This document shows positions 1 through 10,154 of a stretch of DNA of 64,000 nt, in pieces. Origin of the DNA: Dongia rigui (GTDB lineage: Bacteria > Pseudomonadota > Alphaproteobacteria > Dongiales > Dongiaceae); the NCBI RefSeq assembly GCF_034044635.1, contig NZ_JAXCLX010000001.1, forward strand, positions 62,001-126,000. Reading direction: 5' to 3'. Every line of letters starts with the position of its first letter. Position 1 is the stretch's first letter. Both the position numbers and the translations under genes were made by a program. The notes beneath the pieces are model-generated. The model was not told where the DNA came from and made no database searches. It was given only the letters and a program-made list of their open reading frames with translations.

Positions 1-838
1 GCGGGTCGTAGCCCTGCATGCGGCGATCATTCTCCTTGAGACACAGTTCAAAGAAGGTGCGCTTGGTAAAGCCGCGCGCCACCGTGGTGGCACCCGCCGT
101 CAGGAAGTTCGATTTCGGCCCCTTGCGCCGACGACGCGTTTCCATCGCCATCGAAACACGCGAGGCGAATTGCTCGCCGATCGCCACCAGACATTTGAGA
201 TCGAACCAGCAACGCTGGACGAAATTCAATTCGGCGCGGCGATAAGCGACATAGTTCACGAAGAACATGATATGCCGCGCCTCTTCCTGGATCACCGGCT
301 CGAAAGTCTCGACCAGGGCCGGCGGGAAAAAGCCCGAGCTGCGCGCCAGATCAAACAGCCCGAAGGCGAAGAACGAGTTGATGCATTCGCCAAAGCCCGT
401 GCGCAAAAATCCGAACTCCGGGTCGCGCGGCGGCAGATAAACCGGTTCCGGACCGAGCTCGATCCGGTAGAAGGTCAGCATGTTGTGCAGCACTTCCTTA
501 TGCCGCCGCTCTTCGGCCGCGTTAAGGTTGAGGGCCGCCGCAATCTGCGGATCCTTGATGACGTTCGCCTGCCACTCCATGCGCAGCGAGGCGCGCCCTT
601 CGATGGCGACCGCCGTATCCCAGAACGGCAGGCTTGAAAGGCGCGCCAATTCCTCGTCCGACAGTTTGGGCCAGGCGATCACGGCCGGTTTGTACGGGTT
701 ATAGGTGTCCGTCAGCAGGCGACAAAAGGCATCGCGATGCGCCTTGCTCCCGGGAACGAGCCCGCCCTTATTCGGATAGGACCAATTATAATAAGGGGTT
801 GGATCGTATTGGGTCATATCGAGCATAGGGGCTTCCAT
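1..838 (-). CDS. Ferritin-like diiron protein, 3' end outside window
   Basis: An open frame runs leftward from ATG at 838 (or the in-frame ATG at 826) and leaves the window still open after about 279 residues. The visible part has the ferritin-like four-helix metal pattern: Glu80, E109-E110-x-x-H113, Glu151 and E185-E186-x-x-H189. These two ExxH pairs plus extra Glu are what a carboxylate-bridged diiron site needs. The N-terminus is rich in Tyr, Trp and Pro and shows no signal peptide, so it is probably cytoplasmic. I do not recognise the subfamily, so substrate and reaction are unknown; oxygenase, oxidase or iron-storage roles are all possible. Either start has only a moderate ribosome-binding site (AAGG 8 bases before 838; GGAAG 5 bases before 826). 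The next gene leftward is outside the window. Confidence 0.8.
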   Translation of the reverse strand, partial: MEAPMLDMTQYDPTPYYNWSYPNKGGLVPGSKAHRDAFCRLLTDTYNPYKPAVIAWPKLSDEELARLSSLPFWDTAVAIEGRASLRMEWQANVIKDPQIAAALNLNAAEERRHKEVLHNMLTFYRIELGPEPVYLPPRDPEFGFLRTGFGECINSFFAFGLFDLARSSGFFPPALVETFEPVIQEEARHIMFFVNYVAYRRAELNFVQRCWFDLKCLVAIGEQFASRVSMAMETRRRRKGPKSNFLTAGATTVARGFTKRTFFELCLKENDRRMQGYDP

Positions 839-972
839 TCGGCGAACCTTACAGAATACTGACAGACTTATGCCACGGGCGGCCCCGCCCGGACAAGGAG
901 CGGCGGTGGTGTCGCGTAAGCGCGCTCACGCGTTTTCGGGCGGTCAGCGCTGCGACATATGGGCGCGGCGGG

Positions 973-2601
973 TCAGTTCCGGTCCGCCAGGATCATGTCG
1001 GCCCCTTTCTCCGCAATCATGATCACCGGCGAATTGGTGTTGCCGGAGGTGATCGTCGGCATGATCGAGGCATCCACCACGCGCAGCCGGTCGAGACCGC
1101 GAACCCGCAATCGCGCATCCACCACAGCACCCGGATCGGTGCCCATACGCGCGGTACCGACGGGGTGAAAAATCGTCGTCCCAATGTCGCCGGCAAGCCG
1201 CGCTAAAGCCACGTCATCCTGGAATTCGACCCCCGGCTTGAATTCAGCCGGTGCAAACGGCGCCATCGCCCGTGTCGCCATCAGGCGGCGCGCGTGGCGG
1301 ATCGAATCCGCCGCAACTTTGCGATCAACGGGATCCGACAAATAATGGGGGTCGATCGCCGCCGCCATGGCCGGGTCGGGCGAAACGATCTGAACGGTGC
1401 CGCGACTGCGCGGTCGCAAATTGCAGACCGACATGGTGATGGCCGGGAACCGATGCAATGGCTCGCCAAAGGCGTCGAGCGATAAGGGCTGCACGTGATA
1501 TTCGATGTTCGCCGTTGCAAAGCTGGGGTCGGATTTCGCAAAGATGCCAAGCTGGCTCGGCGCCATCGTCATCGGGCCACGGCGCCGCAGCGCATAATCC
1601 GCGGCGATCCGTGCCTTGCCCCAAAGATTGCCCGCCATCTGGTTGAGCGTGCGGGCGCCGGTGATCTTGAAGACCGTCCTGATCTGCAGATGATCCTGCA
1701 GATTGGCGCCGACGCCGGGCAATTCATGCACCACATCGATGCCTGCCGATTGCAGAACGGCGCCGGGCCCGATGCCGGACAATTGCAGGATATGCGGCGA
1801 GCCGATGGCGCCGGCCGCGAGGATGGTCTCTTGGCGCGCGTGCGCCGACACCGCTTCGCGGCCCAAGCGAAATTCAAGGCCGTCGACGCGCCGGTCCACG
1901 ATCGTCAACCGTTCGACCAGCGCGCCGGTCATGACCGTCAGATTCGGGCGCGACAGGATCGGTCGCAGAAACGCCTTGGCGGTGTTCCAGCGAACGCCCT
2001 TGCGCTGATTGACCTGGAAATAGGACGAGCCTTCATTGTCGCCGCGATTGAAATCGTCGACTTTGGGAATGCCAATTTCTGCCGCGGCGTCCCGCACGGC
2101 ATCCAGGATCGGCCAGTGGATGCGCGGTTCTTCAACGCGCCATTCCCCCGCCCCGCCATGCATGCCTTCTTCCGGCGCGAAATGGCGCTCGGATCGAACG
2201 AAGTATGGCAGCACATCGTCCCACGCCCAGCCCGGATTGCCGAGCTGCCGCCAGCCGTCATAGTCCTGCGCCTGACCGCGCATATAGATCATTCCGTTGA
2301 TCGACGAGCAGCCACCCAGCACCTTGCCGCGCGGATAGTTCAAGGCACGGCCATTGAGGCCGGCCTGCGGCACGGTCTTGAACCCCCAATCCGTGCGGGG
2401 GTTGTTCATGCAATAGAGATAGCCGACCGGGATATGGATCCAGATGTAATCATCCTTGCCGCCGGCTTCGAGCAGCAAGACGCGGTTCGCCGGATCGGCA
2501 GACAACCGATTGGCAAGGACACATCCTGCCGAACCGGCTCCGACGACGATGTAATCCCATTCTCCGAGAGAGCGGCGCTCCGTCATTGCACCCGCGATCA
2601 C
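973..2601 (-). CDS. GMC-family FAD-dependent oxidoreductase (choline dehydrogenase-like)
   Basis: This 542-residue protein is a full-length glucose-methanol-choline oxidoreductase. The N-terminus has the FAD-binding Rossmann motif [15 protein letters not shown], followed by GMC signature 1 ([20 protein letters not shown]) and signature 2 ([17 protein letters not shown]). The C-terminus has the paired catalytic region [10 protein letters not shown] and the GNTNSPV segment, which provide His and Asn. Such enzymes oxidise an alcohol and pass electrons to a quinone or other acceptor. It is the last gene of the sugar-transporter operon. The GTG at 2601 overlaps the upstream stop (GTGA); the ATG at 2586 is the alternative start. 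The context suggests a polyol, sugar or hydroxy-acid substrate rather than choline: no betaine genes are present. The substrate is inferred only. Confidence 0.9.
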   Translation of the reverse strand: MIAGAMTERRSLGEWDYIVVGAGSAGCVLANRLSADPANRVLLLEAGGKDDYIWIHIPVGYLYCMNNPRTDWGFKTVPQAGLNGRALNYPRGKVLGGCSSINGMIYMRGQAQDYDGWRQLGNPGWAWDDVLPYFVRSERHFAPEEGMHGGAGEWRVEEPRIHWPILDAVRDAAAEIGIPKVDDFNRGDNEGSSYFQVNQRKGVRWNTAKAFLRPILSRPNLTVMTGALVERLTIVDRRVDGLEFRLGREAVSAHARQETILAAGAIGSPHILQLSGIGPGAVLQSAGIDVVHELPGVGANLQDHLQIRTVFKITGARTLNQMAGNLWGKARIAADYALRRRGPMTMAPSQLGIFAKSDPSFATANIEYHVQPLSLDAFGEPLHRFPAITMSVCNLRPRSRGTVQIVSPDPAMAAAIDPHYLSDPVDRKVAADSIRHARRLMATRAMAPFAPAEFKPGVEFQDDVALARLAGDIGTTIFHPVGTARMGTDPGAVVDARLRVRGLDRLRVVDASIMPTITSGNTNSPVIMIAEKGADMILADRN

Positions 2602-3503
2602 CGCCCCTTTGCCAGCGCCTTGTCGCTGAGCGACGTCAGCACGTCGATCACTTCCGGAACATAGTTCTGCCCCATGCCGGCAGCATTCGACATGGCATAG
2701 AGCTGGTGGATGGCCGAAGCAACGAAGGTCGATACCGGCAGGTTTTCCGCCATCTGCAGGAAGTAGCGCACATCCTTCTGGGCATTGGCGATGGCGAATT
2801 GCAGCTGCGTGTTGTCGCCGTCGATCTGATAGGCGGCAAGGCGCTGGAACATGACACTGTTGGCGCCGCCCGCCGTCACGATCTGGCGCAGGGCGTTGAG
2901 ATCGACGCCGGATTTCTTGGCCGCGGTCAGGGCCTCGGCCGTCACCGCCGCATAACCCAGGGACAGCATGTTGTTGATGAGTTTGGCCTTATGCGCAGCA
3001 CCAACAGCGCCGCAATAGACCACCGTGTCGGCAAAGCAATCAAGGACCGGCCGGATTTCCTGCAGCGTCGCCGGATCGCCCCCCGTCATCAGGCCAAGCT
3101 TCCCGGCCTCCGCTTCCTTGGGCGTTCTTGTCATCGGGATATCGACAAAGCGACCGCCTTTGGCAGCAACTTCCGCCGCGAGCGTCACGGTCGAATCCGG
3201 CTGGGCGGTCGTGCAATCGGCGACGATGCCGCCGGACTTCAATCCAGCGAGCAATCCATCCGGGCGCCGCACGATGTCTTCCATTTGGGTGGAATTGCCG
3301 ACGACCGTGATCACCATGTCGCAAGCGGCCGCCAATTCCGCCGGGCTCTTCGCCTCCTTGGCGCCCTTGGCCAGTAAGTCCTCGACCGGCTTGCGATTGC
3401 GATGCGCAAGGACGGAGAGCTTGAAGCCCTTGGCCAGAATATTCTTGCCGATGCCGTGGCCCATGAGCCCGGCACCGATGAGACCGACATGTTGAATGGT
3501 CAT
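2598..3503 (-). CDS. NAD(P)-dependent beta-hydroxyacid dehydrogenase family protein
   Basis: The 301-residue protein belongs to the 3-hydroxyisobutyrate/6-phosphogluconate dehydrogenase-like family. The N-terminal Rossmann motif is GLIGAGLMGHGIG. The catalytic-lysine segment, AAHKAKLINNM, lies around residue 170 and is followed by the all-helical C-terminal domain. The start is ATG 3503, placed by a strong ribosome-binding site (GGGAGGAAAGC directly before it); an upstream extension has no such signal. Its stop overlaps the start of the GMC oxidoreductase. Family members oxidise beta-hydroxy acids such as 3-hydroxyisobutyrate or tartronate semialdehyde precursors. The transporter operon points to a sugar-acid or polyol metabolite, but the exact substrate cannot be read from the sequence. 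Confidence 0.88.
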   Translation of the reverse strand: MTIQHVGLIGAGLMGHGIGKNILAKGFKLSVLAHRNRKPVEDLLAKGAKEAKSPAELAAACDMVITVVGNSTQMEDIVRRPDGLLAGLKSGGIVADCTTAQPDSTVTLAAEVAAKGGRFVDIPMTRTPKEAEAGKLGLMTGGDPATLQEIRPVLDCFADTVVYCGAVGAAHKAKLINNMLSLGYAAVTAEALTAAKKSGVDLNALRQIVTAGGANSVMFQRLAAYQIDGDNTQLQFAIANAQKDVRYFLQMAENLPVSTFVASAIHQLYAMSNAAGMGQNYVPEVIDVLTSLSDKALAKGR

Positions 3504-3526
3504 GCTTTCCTCCCTTGCAATCAGTG

Positions 3527-4711
3527 TCAGAGCAACCCGCGCTGCGCCAGATTTTTCATCAGTGCGCCGGTGCCGAAGGTCCACGGTTCGACCTCGGTCG
3601 TCAGGCGCACGCGATTGACGAGCGCGCCGAGCTTGGGCGTCGCGATGGTGACGACATCGTCGATCTTGTGGGTGAAGCCCATGCCAGGCGCGCCGCGATC
3701 TTTGATCGGCGCGAACATGGTGCCGACATAGAGGACCAGCCCATCCGGGTATTGGTGATTGCGGCTCAACGTCTGTTTGGCAAGATCCGTGACGTCGCGG
3801 CTGATCTGGTTCATCGACGATTTGTCATCGAGGATGAACTGATCGAGGCCGGTCACCTTGACCGACAGTTCCGCCTGGCGCAGGTCATCGATGGTGAAGG
3901 TTGCGTCGAACAGGCGGATGAACGGCCCCAAGGCAGCCGACGCATTGTTGTCCTTGGCGCGCCCCAGAAGCAGGGCCGAACGGCCTTCGAAATCGCGCAA
4001 ATTGACATCATTGCCCAAGGTTGCGCCGACGATCCGGCCGGTCGGGTCAATCACCAGCACGATTTCCGGTTCAGGATTGTTCCAGCTCGATTCCGGATGA
4101 ATGCCGATATCCGCACCCGTTCCCACGGCCGACATCGGCTGCGACTTGGTGAAGACCTCGGCATACGGCCCGATGCCGACTTCAAGATATTGCGACCACA
4201 TGCCCCGCTCGATGAGGGCCTGCTTCAGCGTCTCGGCCTCGGCCGAGCCCGGCTTGATGCGCCGCAGATCGCCACCGATTTCCTTGGCGATGACTTGGCG
4301 AATGCCTTCGGCCGCCGTCGGATCGCCCTTGGCGCGTTCTTCAATGACGCGCTCCAGCATGCTGGCGGCGAATGTCACGCCGCAGGCCTTGATGGCCTGC
4401 AGATCGGTCGGCGCCAAAAGATAGGGTTTGTGGGGGTCGCGTTTACCGCTCGGCGTATTGGCAAGGCAGGCTTCAAGGCTGCCCAGCGATGGCGCTGACG
4501 CCGCGGCGGCCTGCACCGCCGCAGTCGGATCTTTTTCAGCCAGCACGGCCGCCATGGTCGCGAAGGATTTGGAAAGGTCCTTCAACTCGGTGCCGCTCAC
4601 CAGCACGACGCTCGGGCCAGCCGGGTTGCCGGGCACCCAGGCGCGGCCGATCAAAGTGCCGGCCGTACCGTCGTTGGGCAACACATTGGCCGGTGTCAGT
4701 GAAATATCCAT
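3527..4711 (-). CDS. Fumarylacetoacetate hydrolase family protein
   Basis: This 394-residue protein carries the FAH-family C-terminal fold. The acidic metal-binding block GIHPESSWNNPEPEIVLVI is followed by GNDVNLRDFEGRSALLLGRA and a KDNNASAALGPFIRLFD segment, where FAH enzymes bind Mg2+ and a 2-keto acid. An N-terminal region of about 170 residues precedes the fold. Related proteins next to sugar importers act as 2-keto-3-deoxy-sugar-acid dehydratases or diketo-acid hydrolases, so a role in a non-phosphorylative sugar-acid route fits; this is inference. The ATG at 4711 has AGGAAGACATC before it, supporting the start. The gene lies between the permeases and the dehydrogenases in the same leftward operon. 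Confidence 0.88.
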   Translation of the reverse strand: MDISLTPANVLPNDGTAGTLIGRAWVPGNPAGPSVVLVSGTELKDLSKSFATMAAVLAEKDPTAAVQAAAASAPSLGSLEACLANTPSGKRDPHKPYLLAPTDLQAIKACGVTFAASMLERVIEERAKGDPTAAEGIRQVIAKEIGGDLRRIKPGSAEAETLKQALIERGMWSQYLEVGIGPYAEVFTKSQPMSAVGTGADIGIHPESSWNNPEPEIVLVIDPTGRIVGATLGNDVNLRDFEGRSALLLGRAKDNNASAALGPFIRLFDATFTIDDLRQAELSVKVTGLDQFILDDKSSMNQISRDVTDLAKQTLSRNHQYPDGLVLYVGTMFAPIKDRGAPGMGFTHKIDDVVTIATPKLGALVNRVRLTTEVEPWTFGTGALMKNLAQRGLL

Positions 4712-4743
4712 GATGTCTTCCTGTCAAAAACGGCCAGCCAAGG

Positions 4744-5703
4744 TCAGCGCTTCTGCGCGCCGCTCCCGGCCAGCGTTATCACGCCGATGATGATCAAGCC
4801 TGTCATGATGAGACGCAAACCGGCGCTGGCGCCATAGGTGTTCAGCATCGTCACCAAAAGATACATGAAGAGCGCGGCACCCCATATGCCCGGCACATTG
4901 GCGCGGCCACCGGCCACGGATGTGCCGCCGATGACGACGACCGCAATCGAGGCCAAAAGATACTCTTCGCCCATGTTGAGCGAGGAACCCCCGGAAAAGC
5001 CCGACAGCAGCAATCCGCTCAATGCCGCCAACACCGCGCTCAGCACATAGGTCGCAAGCCGCGTCCGCTCGACCGGAATACCGGCAAGCCACGCCGCCCG
5101 CATGTTCTGCCCGACCGCCAGGACCGAACGGCCGTAATAGGTTCGCGCCAGAACAACACCCATGATCGCCGTAAAAATGATCCCGCAAATGGCCAGGATG
5201 GGAATACCGGCGACCTCAGCGGTGGTAAAATCGGCCAAGGCGGGCGGCGGCTTGATGCGCAGTCCCCGGCCATAGGCGATGGCCGTCGATTGCACCAGGA
5301 AACTTGCCGACAGCGTCGCAATGATCGGCGGAATCCGCAGCAGGCGGATGAGACCGTAATTGAACAATCCGACCGCCAGGCCGACACCGATCGCGACGGC
5401 AAAGCCGGTCAGGATCATGCCGTCCTGGGTATCCATGATCTTGGTCGTGATCGCCCCGGACAGCGCCATCGTCGCCGGAATGGAGAGATCGACATTGCCC
5501 GGTCCCGTCGTGATGACGAACATCTGGCCGATGCCGACGATGATGGTGAAGGTGGCAAAGGAAAGTGCTGCGGTCAGCATCTCGCCGCCGCCCTGCCCGC
5601 CGGTGAACAGAATGGTCGCCAGCCAGACGGCGGCGGTCGCCACAAAGGACCAGATCCAGTCTCGCGTCCGCAGGAAATAGATGACGCTGCCGATCGATAT
5701 CAT
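4744..5703 (-). CDS. Sugar ABC transporter permease (CUT2/RbsC type), second copy
   Basis: The product is a 319-residue polytopic membrane protein of the BPD_transp_2 (RbsC-like) family with 8-10 hydrophobic segments. It has the typical central block containing GNVDLSIPATMALSGAI and a conserved loop around NMRAAWLAGIPVERTR that should contact the ATPase. The ATG at 5703 overlaps the stop of the preceding permease gene (ATGA), so the two are translationally coupled. The two different permease subunits, rather than one acting as a homodimer, suggest a heterodimeric channel. It works with the periplasmic binding protein and the double-domain ATPase upstream. The transported compound is not identified by sequence. 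Confidence 0.92.
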   Translation of the reverse strand: MISIGSVIYFLRTRDWIWSFVATAAVWLATILFTGGQGGGEMLTAALSFATFTIIVGIGQMFVITTGPGNVDLSIPATMALSGAITTKIMDTQDGMILTGFAVAIGVGLAVGLFNYGLIRLLRIPPIIATLSASFLVQSTAIAYGRGLRIKPPPALADFTTAEVAGIPILAICGIIFTAIMGVVLARTYYGRSVLAVGQNMRAAWLAGIPVERTRLATYVLSAVLAALSGLLLSGFSGGSSLNMGEEYLLASIAVVVIGGTSVAGGRANVPGIWGAALFMYLLVTMLNTYGASAGLRLIMTGLIIIGVITLAGSGAQKR

Positions 5704-6659
5704 CGCCGTTCTCCCCGGCTGATCAACGCGCGCAAGGCGAGAACGATGATGAGGATCGCCCCTTGCGCACCGATCTGCCAGTCCGGCGATATGCGCAGGA
5801 AAATGAGGAACGAGCCGGTCAAGGTCAGGGTCAATGCGCCGAGCACGGCGCCGATTGGCGAGATGCGTCCACCGACGAATTCAGCGCCGCCCAGGATCGC
5901 GCCGGCAATCGAATAGAGCGTATAGCGGTCGGCTATGTGGGCGTCGCCAGAGGTCGTGAGGCCGACCAGCGACAGGCCGGAAAGCACGCCAAAGACTCCC
6001 GCCATGGCAAACATCGTCATTTTGATGCCCAGCATCGACCACCCGGCCCGGGCCAACGCCTTGGGATTGCCACCGGCCCCGCGCAGGACCGCGCCATAGG
6101 ACGAATTCATCAGCATCAAATGCACGACCAGGGCGATGGCCGCTGCCGCAATGATCGGAAACGGGATGCCGGGAACCTTGACGCCCATCAGCGCCTTGAT
6201 GAATTCCGGCGACTTGCCGCCCGGCGTTGGCAGGATCAGCACCGCTATGCCCAACCACACGAAGGACATGCCGAGTGTCACCACGATCGACGGTAGATCG
6301 CGCAAATGGATGAGGGCGCCCATCGCCGCATAGACCGCGATACAGCCCAGCAGCATCAACAGGCCAAGCGTAGGCGTCTCATGCAGATAAGTGGCGCCGA
6401 TACAGGCAACGAGGCCGACGAACGCGCCGATCGACAGGTCGAGATCATTGACCGTGATGACGAACATCTGGGCAATGGTGGCAAGTGCGATCGGCACGGC
6501 GTACTGCAGCATCAGGTTGAGGCCGAAATAGCTCATCGCGTTCGGCTGAATAATAAAAATCGCGGTAAGGACGGCCCCCAGCGACAAGGCCGGCAGTGCA
6601 TTGCGCAACAGGCGCGCATTCAACGTCCCACGCAGAATCGTCACCGGCAGCATCGTCAC
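5700..6659 (-). CDS. Sugar ABC transporter permease (CUT2/RbsC type), first copy
   Basis: This 319-residue inner-membrane permease is of the same family as its neighbour. It has multiple hydrophobic helices, the conserved [19 protein letters not shown] segment and the cytoplasmic [16 protein letters not shown] loop. The start GTG at 6659 overlaps the stop of the ATPase gene; ATG 6653 is an in-frame alternative. Its stop overlaps the start of the second permease. It forms half of the membrane pore of the operon's importer. CUT2 systems import ribose, xylose, inositol, erythritol and similar compounds; which one applies here is unknown. Confidence 0.92.
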   Translation of the reverse strand: MTMLPVTILRGTLNARLLRNALPALSLGAVLTAIFIIQPNAMSYFGLNLMLQYAVPIALATIAQMFVITVNDLDLSIGAFVGLVACIGATYLHETPTLGLLMLLGCIAVYAAMGALIHLRDLPSIVVTLGMSFVWLGIAVLILPTPGGKSPEFIKALMGVKVPGIPFPIIAAAAIALVVHLMLMNSSYGAVLRGAGGNPKALARAGWSMLGIKMTMFAMAGVFGVLSGLSLVGLTTSGDAHIADRYTLYSIAGAILGGAEFVGGRISPIGAVLGALTLTLTGSFLIFLRISPDWQIGAQGAILIIVLALRALISRGERR

Positions 6660-8131
6660 GCCACCTCGTGGAACGAAGCGCGCAAGACCCGATCCTCGGT
6701 CAATTCGACCCGGGGAATATCATCGACAATCTGCCCGTTGCGGAAGACATAGACATGATCGCAATTGCCAAGCTCGTCGATCTCGGTCGTATACCAAAGG
6801 AACGTCCGACCCCCGCGCGCCTCTTCCTTGATAAGATCATAGACTTCGAGCTTGGTGCCGACATCGACGCCGCGCATCGGGTCGTCCATCAAGACGATCT
6901 GGGCATTCGACCCGAGTGCACGCGCAAAGAGAGCCTTCTGCTGGTTGCCGCCAGAGAGCGAGAGGATGTTATGATTCATATCCGGGGTTTTGATCCGCAA
7001 TTTCCGATGCCACGCGGCAGCCATCGTCTCGGTCGCCGTCTGGTCGATTAATGCCCGTTTGACCATACTTCCCAGCGACCCGATCGTGACATTCTCCGCG
7101 ATCGACCAAAGCGGAAAGATCCCATCGCTCTGCCGATCGCCGGCGATCAGCGCCACGGGTGCGGCCACCTTGGTCTCGGTGTAACGTTTCTTGGCATTGG
7201 CGAATATCTGCAGCAGCATGCGGGTCTGGCCGTGCCCTGCCAAGCCGGCAAGCCCCACAATCTCGCCCTTATGCGCCATCAGCTTCCGATCATCGAGCTG
7301 GGCTGCAGGTCTGGCATCGACAACCGCATCGGCCGCCCGACGGAATCCGGTCCCGGGAGTGGCTTGAGCCGGTTTCTGTTCGGCGACAGTGCCCATTGCC
7401 GCGACCAGTGAGTCGCGCGTGAAAGTGCCGGCCTCACGCGCGGCAACGACCGCACCGTCCTTCATCACCACGATCCGGCTGGAACTGCCGAGAATTTCAC
7501 CCAGCATATGGGAGATGAGGATGATGCTGAGCCCCTGCGCCACTTGCCTGCGCACGAATGTCAGCAGCTGTTCCGCCGTCACTGCATCGAGCGACGAGGT
7601 CGGCTCGTCCAGGATGACCAACCGCAGCGGCGCATCCGTCACGGTGAAGGCACGGGCAATCTCCACCATCTGGCGCCGGCCGATCGGGAGGTCTCCGACG
7701 ATGTCACCAGGCGCGATATCGTGGCCCGGGAAAATCTCGTCGAGCTTGGCACCGATCAACTGCGAAGCCCGCTTACGCCACCCCCACCCCGTCAATGTGC
7801 GGTGGAAAATGCGCGCATTCTCCGCGACCGTCAGATTGGGGCAGAGCGATAGTTCCTGAAACACGCAGCGAATACCGTGCTGATGGGCCGCGGCAACGTT
7901 GTAATGCGCAGAAATGTCCGTTCCGCCCACCGAGATGCTGCCGCTATCGGGAACCAACGTGCCGGCAAGCGCACCCATCAGGGTCGACTTGCCGGCACCG
8001 TTATGTCCGACCAATCCTAAGCATTCGCCAGGCGATACCGTGAGATCGACCCCCGCCAAGGCGCGCACCGCGCCATAGCTTTTGGCAACACCCGCCAGAT
8101 GGACAGTCTCACTCACGGCGCCCGTCATCAT
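6656..8131 (-). CDS. Sugar ABC transporter ATP-binding protein (two ATPase domains)
   Basis: At 491 residues this is the usual length for RbsA/XylG-type ATPases with two fused nucleotide-binding domains. The first domain has Walker [10 protein letters not shown], a divergent signature ([13 protein letters not shown]) and Walker [13 protein letters not shown]. The second has a degenerate Walker A (AGHGQTRML, typical for this family), the signature [15 protein letters not shown] and [12 protein letters not shown]. The family is thought to hydrolyse ATP mainly at one site. The ATG at 8131 overlaps the TAA of the binding-protein gene by one base (TAATG). It energises the importer formed with the two downstream permeases. 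Confidence 0.95.
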   Translation of the reverse strand: MMTGAVSETVHLAGVAKSYGAVRALAGVDLTVSPGECLGLVGHNGAGKSTLMGALAGTLVPDSGSISVGGTDISAHYNVAAAHQHGIRCVFQELSLCPNLTVAENARIFHRTLTGWGWRKRASQLIGAKLDEIFPGHDIAPGDIVGDLPIGRRQMVEIARAFTVTDAPLRLVILDEPTSSLDAVTAEQLLTFVRRQVAQGLSIILISHMLGEILGSSSRIVVMKDGAVVAAREAGTFTRDSLVAAMGTVAEQKPAQATPGTGFRRAADAVVDARPAAQLDDRKLMAHKGEIVGLAGLAGHGQTRMLLQIFANAKKRYTETKVAAPVALIAGDRQSDGIFPLWSIAENVTIGSLGSMVKRALIDQTATETMAAAWHRKLRIKTPDMNHNILSLSGGNQQKALFARALGSNAQIVLMDDPMRGVDVGTKLEVYDLIKEEARGGRTFLWYTTEIDELGNCDHVYVFRNGQIVDDIPRVELTEDRVLRASFHEVA

Positions 8132-9144
8132 TACTTGCCTGCGATCACTTTCTGGGCGTCGTCGAGCGAATACTCGACATTGGCGACGCCGCCCTTCTCG
8201 GTGGTCTCAAGGCTCTTTTCCAGATCCGCCTGGTTGATCTGCAGGAACGGGACGGTCAGATCCTTCGGCACGTCCTTGCCATCGAGGATCTGCTGCGCCA
8301 CCCAGAAGGCCAGCGTCGAGACGCCCGGGGCGATCGAGACCGACATGGTCTCATAGCCATTGGCGTCCTTCTGTTCCTTCCACCAGGCCAGTTCATCCTG
8401 GCGGTTGCCCATGATGATGAGTGGCGTCGGTCGGCCGGCAGCCTTGAAGGCCTGCGCTGCGCCATAACCGTCGCCACCCTGTGTCACCACAGCCTTTACC
8501 TCGGGAAGCGAGGGGAGAATGCCGGCAACGGCCTTCTGCGCCACTTCCTGCGCCCAATCGCCGTGGACTGAACCTACGATCTTGAACTTGCTGTGCTTGG
8601 CAACGCCCGCTTCGATACCGGAATGGATCGCATCGTCGACGAAGACGCCAGCGAGGCCGCGGATTTCCAGCACGTTGCCGCCATCGGGGATGCGTTCGTT
8701 AAGGTAGTCGACCTGAATGGCGCCCATCTGCTTGAAATCGACCGCGATGCGCCAGGCACAGGGCTCGGTCACGATGCCATCGAAGGAAACCACGATGATG
8801 CCGGCATCGCAGGCCTGCTTCACGGCACCGTTGAGGGCGTCCGGTGACGCGGCATTGATGACGATGGCGTTGTAGCCCTGCAGGATCAGGTTCTGAATCT
8901 GTGCGGCCTGCTCGGTCACCTGGTTTTCCGAGGTTGTGAAGGCGGAGGCTTCCGCCACCACGCCGTCCTTCACCGCCTGGCCGGTCACCTTCTCCCAGCT
9001 CTTCAGCATCGCCTGGCGCCAGGAATTGCCAGCGTAGTTGTTGGAAAGCGCAATCTTGGCCGAAGCCGTATCAGCGAGTGCCACACCCGCATTCATGCAC
9101 AGGCCGATCGCTGCCAAGGACAGCAGTTTCACGCGAAAGCTCAT
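8131..9144 (-). CDS. Sugar ABC transporter periplasmic binding protein (RbsB-like)
   Basis: The 337-residue protein starts with a clear signal peptide (positively charged N-terminus, hydrophobic core, cleavage near ALA-DT around residue 25). A type I periplasmic-binding fold follows, with the [17 protein letters not shown] opening and the [20 protein letters not shown] segment typical of RbsB-like proteins. The ATG at 9144 is preceded by GGAGGAACGAC; the frame is open farther upstream but without a comparable site. It is the first structural gene of the operon, just downstream of the regulator. It captures the substrate in the periplasm and delivers it to the permeases. Ligand identity is unknown. 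Confidence 0.93.
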   Translation of the reverse strand: MSFRVKLLSLAAIGLCMNAGVALADTASAKIALSNNYAGNSWRQAMLKSWEKVTGQAVKDGVVAEASAFTTSENQVTEQAAQIQNLILQGYNAIVINAASPDALNGAVKQACDAGIIVVSFDGIVTEPCAWRIAVDFKQMGAIQVDYLNERIPDGGNVLEIRGLAGVFVDDAIHSGIEAGVAKHSKFKIVGSVHGDWAQEVAQKAVAGILPSLPEVKAVVTQGGDGYGAAQAFKAAGRPTPLIIMGNRQDELAWWKEQKDANGYETMSVSIAPGVSTLAFWVAQQILDGKDVPKDLTVPFLQINQADLEKSLETTEKGGVANVEYSLDDAQKVIAGK

Positions 9145-9234
9145 GTCGTTCCTCCATATCTTTCGTTGGTCATCTATTGGTGCGCAAAATTTCGATCGTC
9201 GTGATGACGCCGACGATCCTCTCAAAAAAAAGCC

Positions 9235-10005
9235 CTATTCCCCGCCCTGGCGCTCCGTGCGCGCCCGCCGATTGGCATCGCGCTTGGCCATGTGCCCGAC
9301 AATATCGGCCCAGGCGTCGTCGATGAGTTGCGCCATCATTTTCCGGGCGGCGGCTGCGTCCTTGCGCTGGATCGCCCTCAAGACATCGCCATGCAGCGGC
9401 ACAGCTTCCGCACGCGCACCTTCGATCTGGCTCGACAGCTTGAAGCTGAAAAGCAGCGCGGATTCGATGACATGGCCGGTCGAACTGACGAAAGGATTGT
9501 TCGTTGCCTCCAGGATCCCCTGATGGAAAGCAAGATCATGGACAATGTGTTCGGGGGTATCCTCCGGACACCGTTCCATGCCGGCATAGGCTTCAGCGAT
9601 CTTTTCAATCTGCGCCGGCGTCGCCCGTTCGGCAGCAAGCGCCGCCGCCTCGGGCTCAAGAACGCGCCGCAATTCGGAAAGATGGATCGCGTATTGCTCT
9701 GCCTCGCGCGAGGCGAAGCTCCAATTGAGGATATCGGGGTCCAGCATGTTCCATTGTTCGCGACCGCGCACACGGGTCCCAATCTTGGGTCGCGGATCGA
9801 CCAGGCCCTTGGCTGCCAGCACCTTGATCGCCTCGCGCATGACCGGCCGGCTGACCTTGAATTCATCCGACAGGGCATTTTCGCTGGGCAGGACGTCGCC
9901 GGGCATGAACACGCCACCAACGATTCGCTCGCCCACTTCATTCAGTATCTGGCTGTGAATGCTGCGCCGCAAAAATGGCCGTCCGGCCTCGCGCTTGATG
10001 AGCAC
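9235..10005 (-). CDS. GntR/FadR-type transcriptional regulator (FCD domain)
   Basis: The 256-residue protein has an N-terminal winged helix-turn-helix (residues about 20-80, including the PSENALSDEFKVSRPVMREA segment) and a C-terminal all-helical FCD ligand-binding domain with spaced His and Asp residues that usually hold a metal and a carboxylate effector. The start is GTG 10005, placed by a strong ribosome-binding site (CGGGAGGA, 8 bases upstream); an ATG upstream in frame lacks one. It heads the sugar-importer operon on the same strand, so it probably controls that operon and itself, being released by a sugar acid or related carboxylate. A short inverted repeat at 10099-10109 in its leader could be the operator. 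Confidence 0.92.
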   Translation of the reverse strand: MLIKREAGRPFLRRSIHSQILNEVGERIVGGVFMPGDVLPSENALSDEFKVSRPVMREAIKVLAAKGLVDPRPKIGTRVRGREQWNMLDPDILNWSFASREAEQYAIHLSELRRVLEPEAAALAAERATPAQIEKIAEAYAGMERCPEDTPEHIVHDLAFHQGILEATNNPFVSSTGHVIESALLFSFKLSSQIEGARAEAVPLHGDVLRAIQRKDAAAARKMMAQLIDDAWADIVGHMAKRDANRRARTERQGGE

Positions 10006-10098
10006 CGCTTTATCCTCCCGGCATTCTTCCGGCCGTTGCAGCCGGTTGCGACATTGTTTTTTCTTTGTGCTGAGCCGTCGCCTGATCCCGCACATTTT

Positions 10099-10110
10099 TT
10101 GTCATACAAT
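10099..10110 (-). promoter_or_regulatory. Candidate GntR operator upstream of the importer operon
   Basis: The sequence TTGTCATACAAT contains TTGT and ACAA as inverted repeats separated by three bases and lies in an AT-rich stretch about 95 bases before the GntR start. FCD-type GntR regulators commonly bind short palindromes of the form TTGT-N-ACAA. No second copy was seen before the binding-protein gene. The assignment is inference from position and shape. Confidence 0.35.
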
Positions 10111-10154
10111 ATGTCTTATTGCCCCAGTCGGACTGGGGAAGTCAAGGGCAGCGG

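Noticed and set aside
10122..10138. CCCCAGTCGGACTGGGG palindrome after the MscS gene
   Set aside because: Only a one-base centre and no T-run on the minus strand, so it is too weak to call a terminator.
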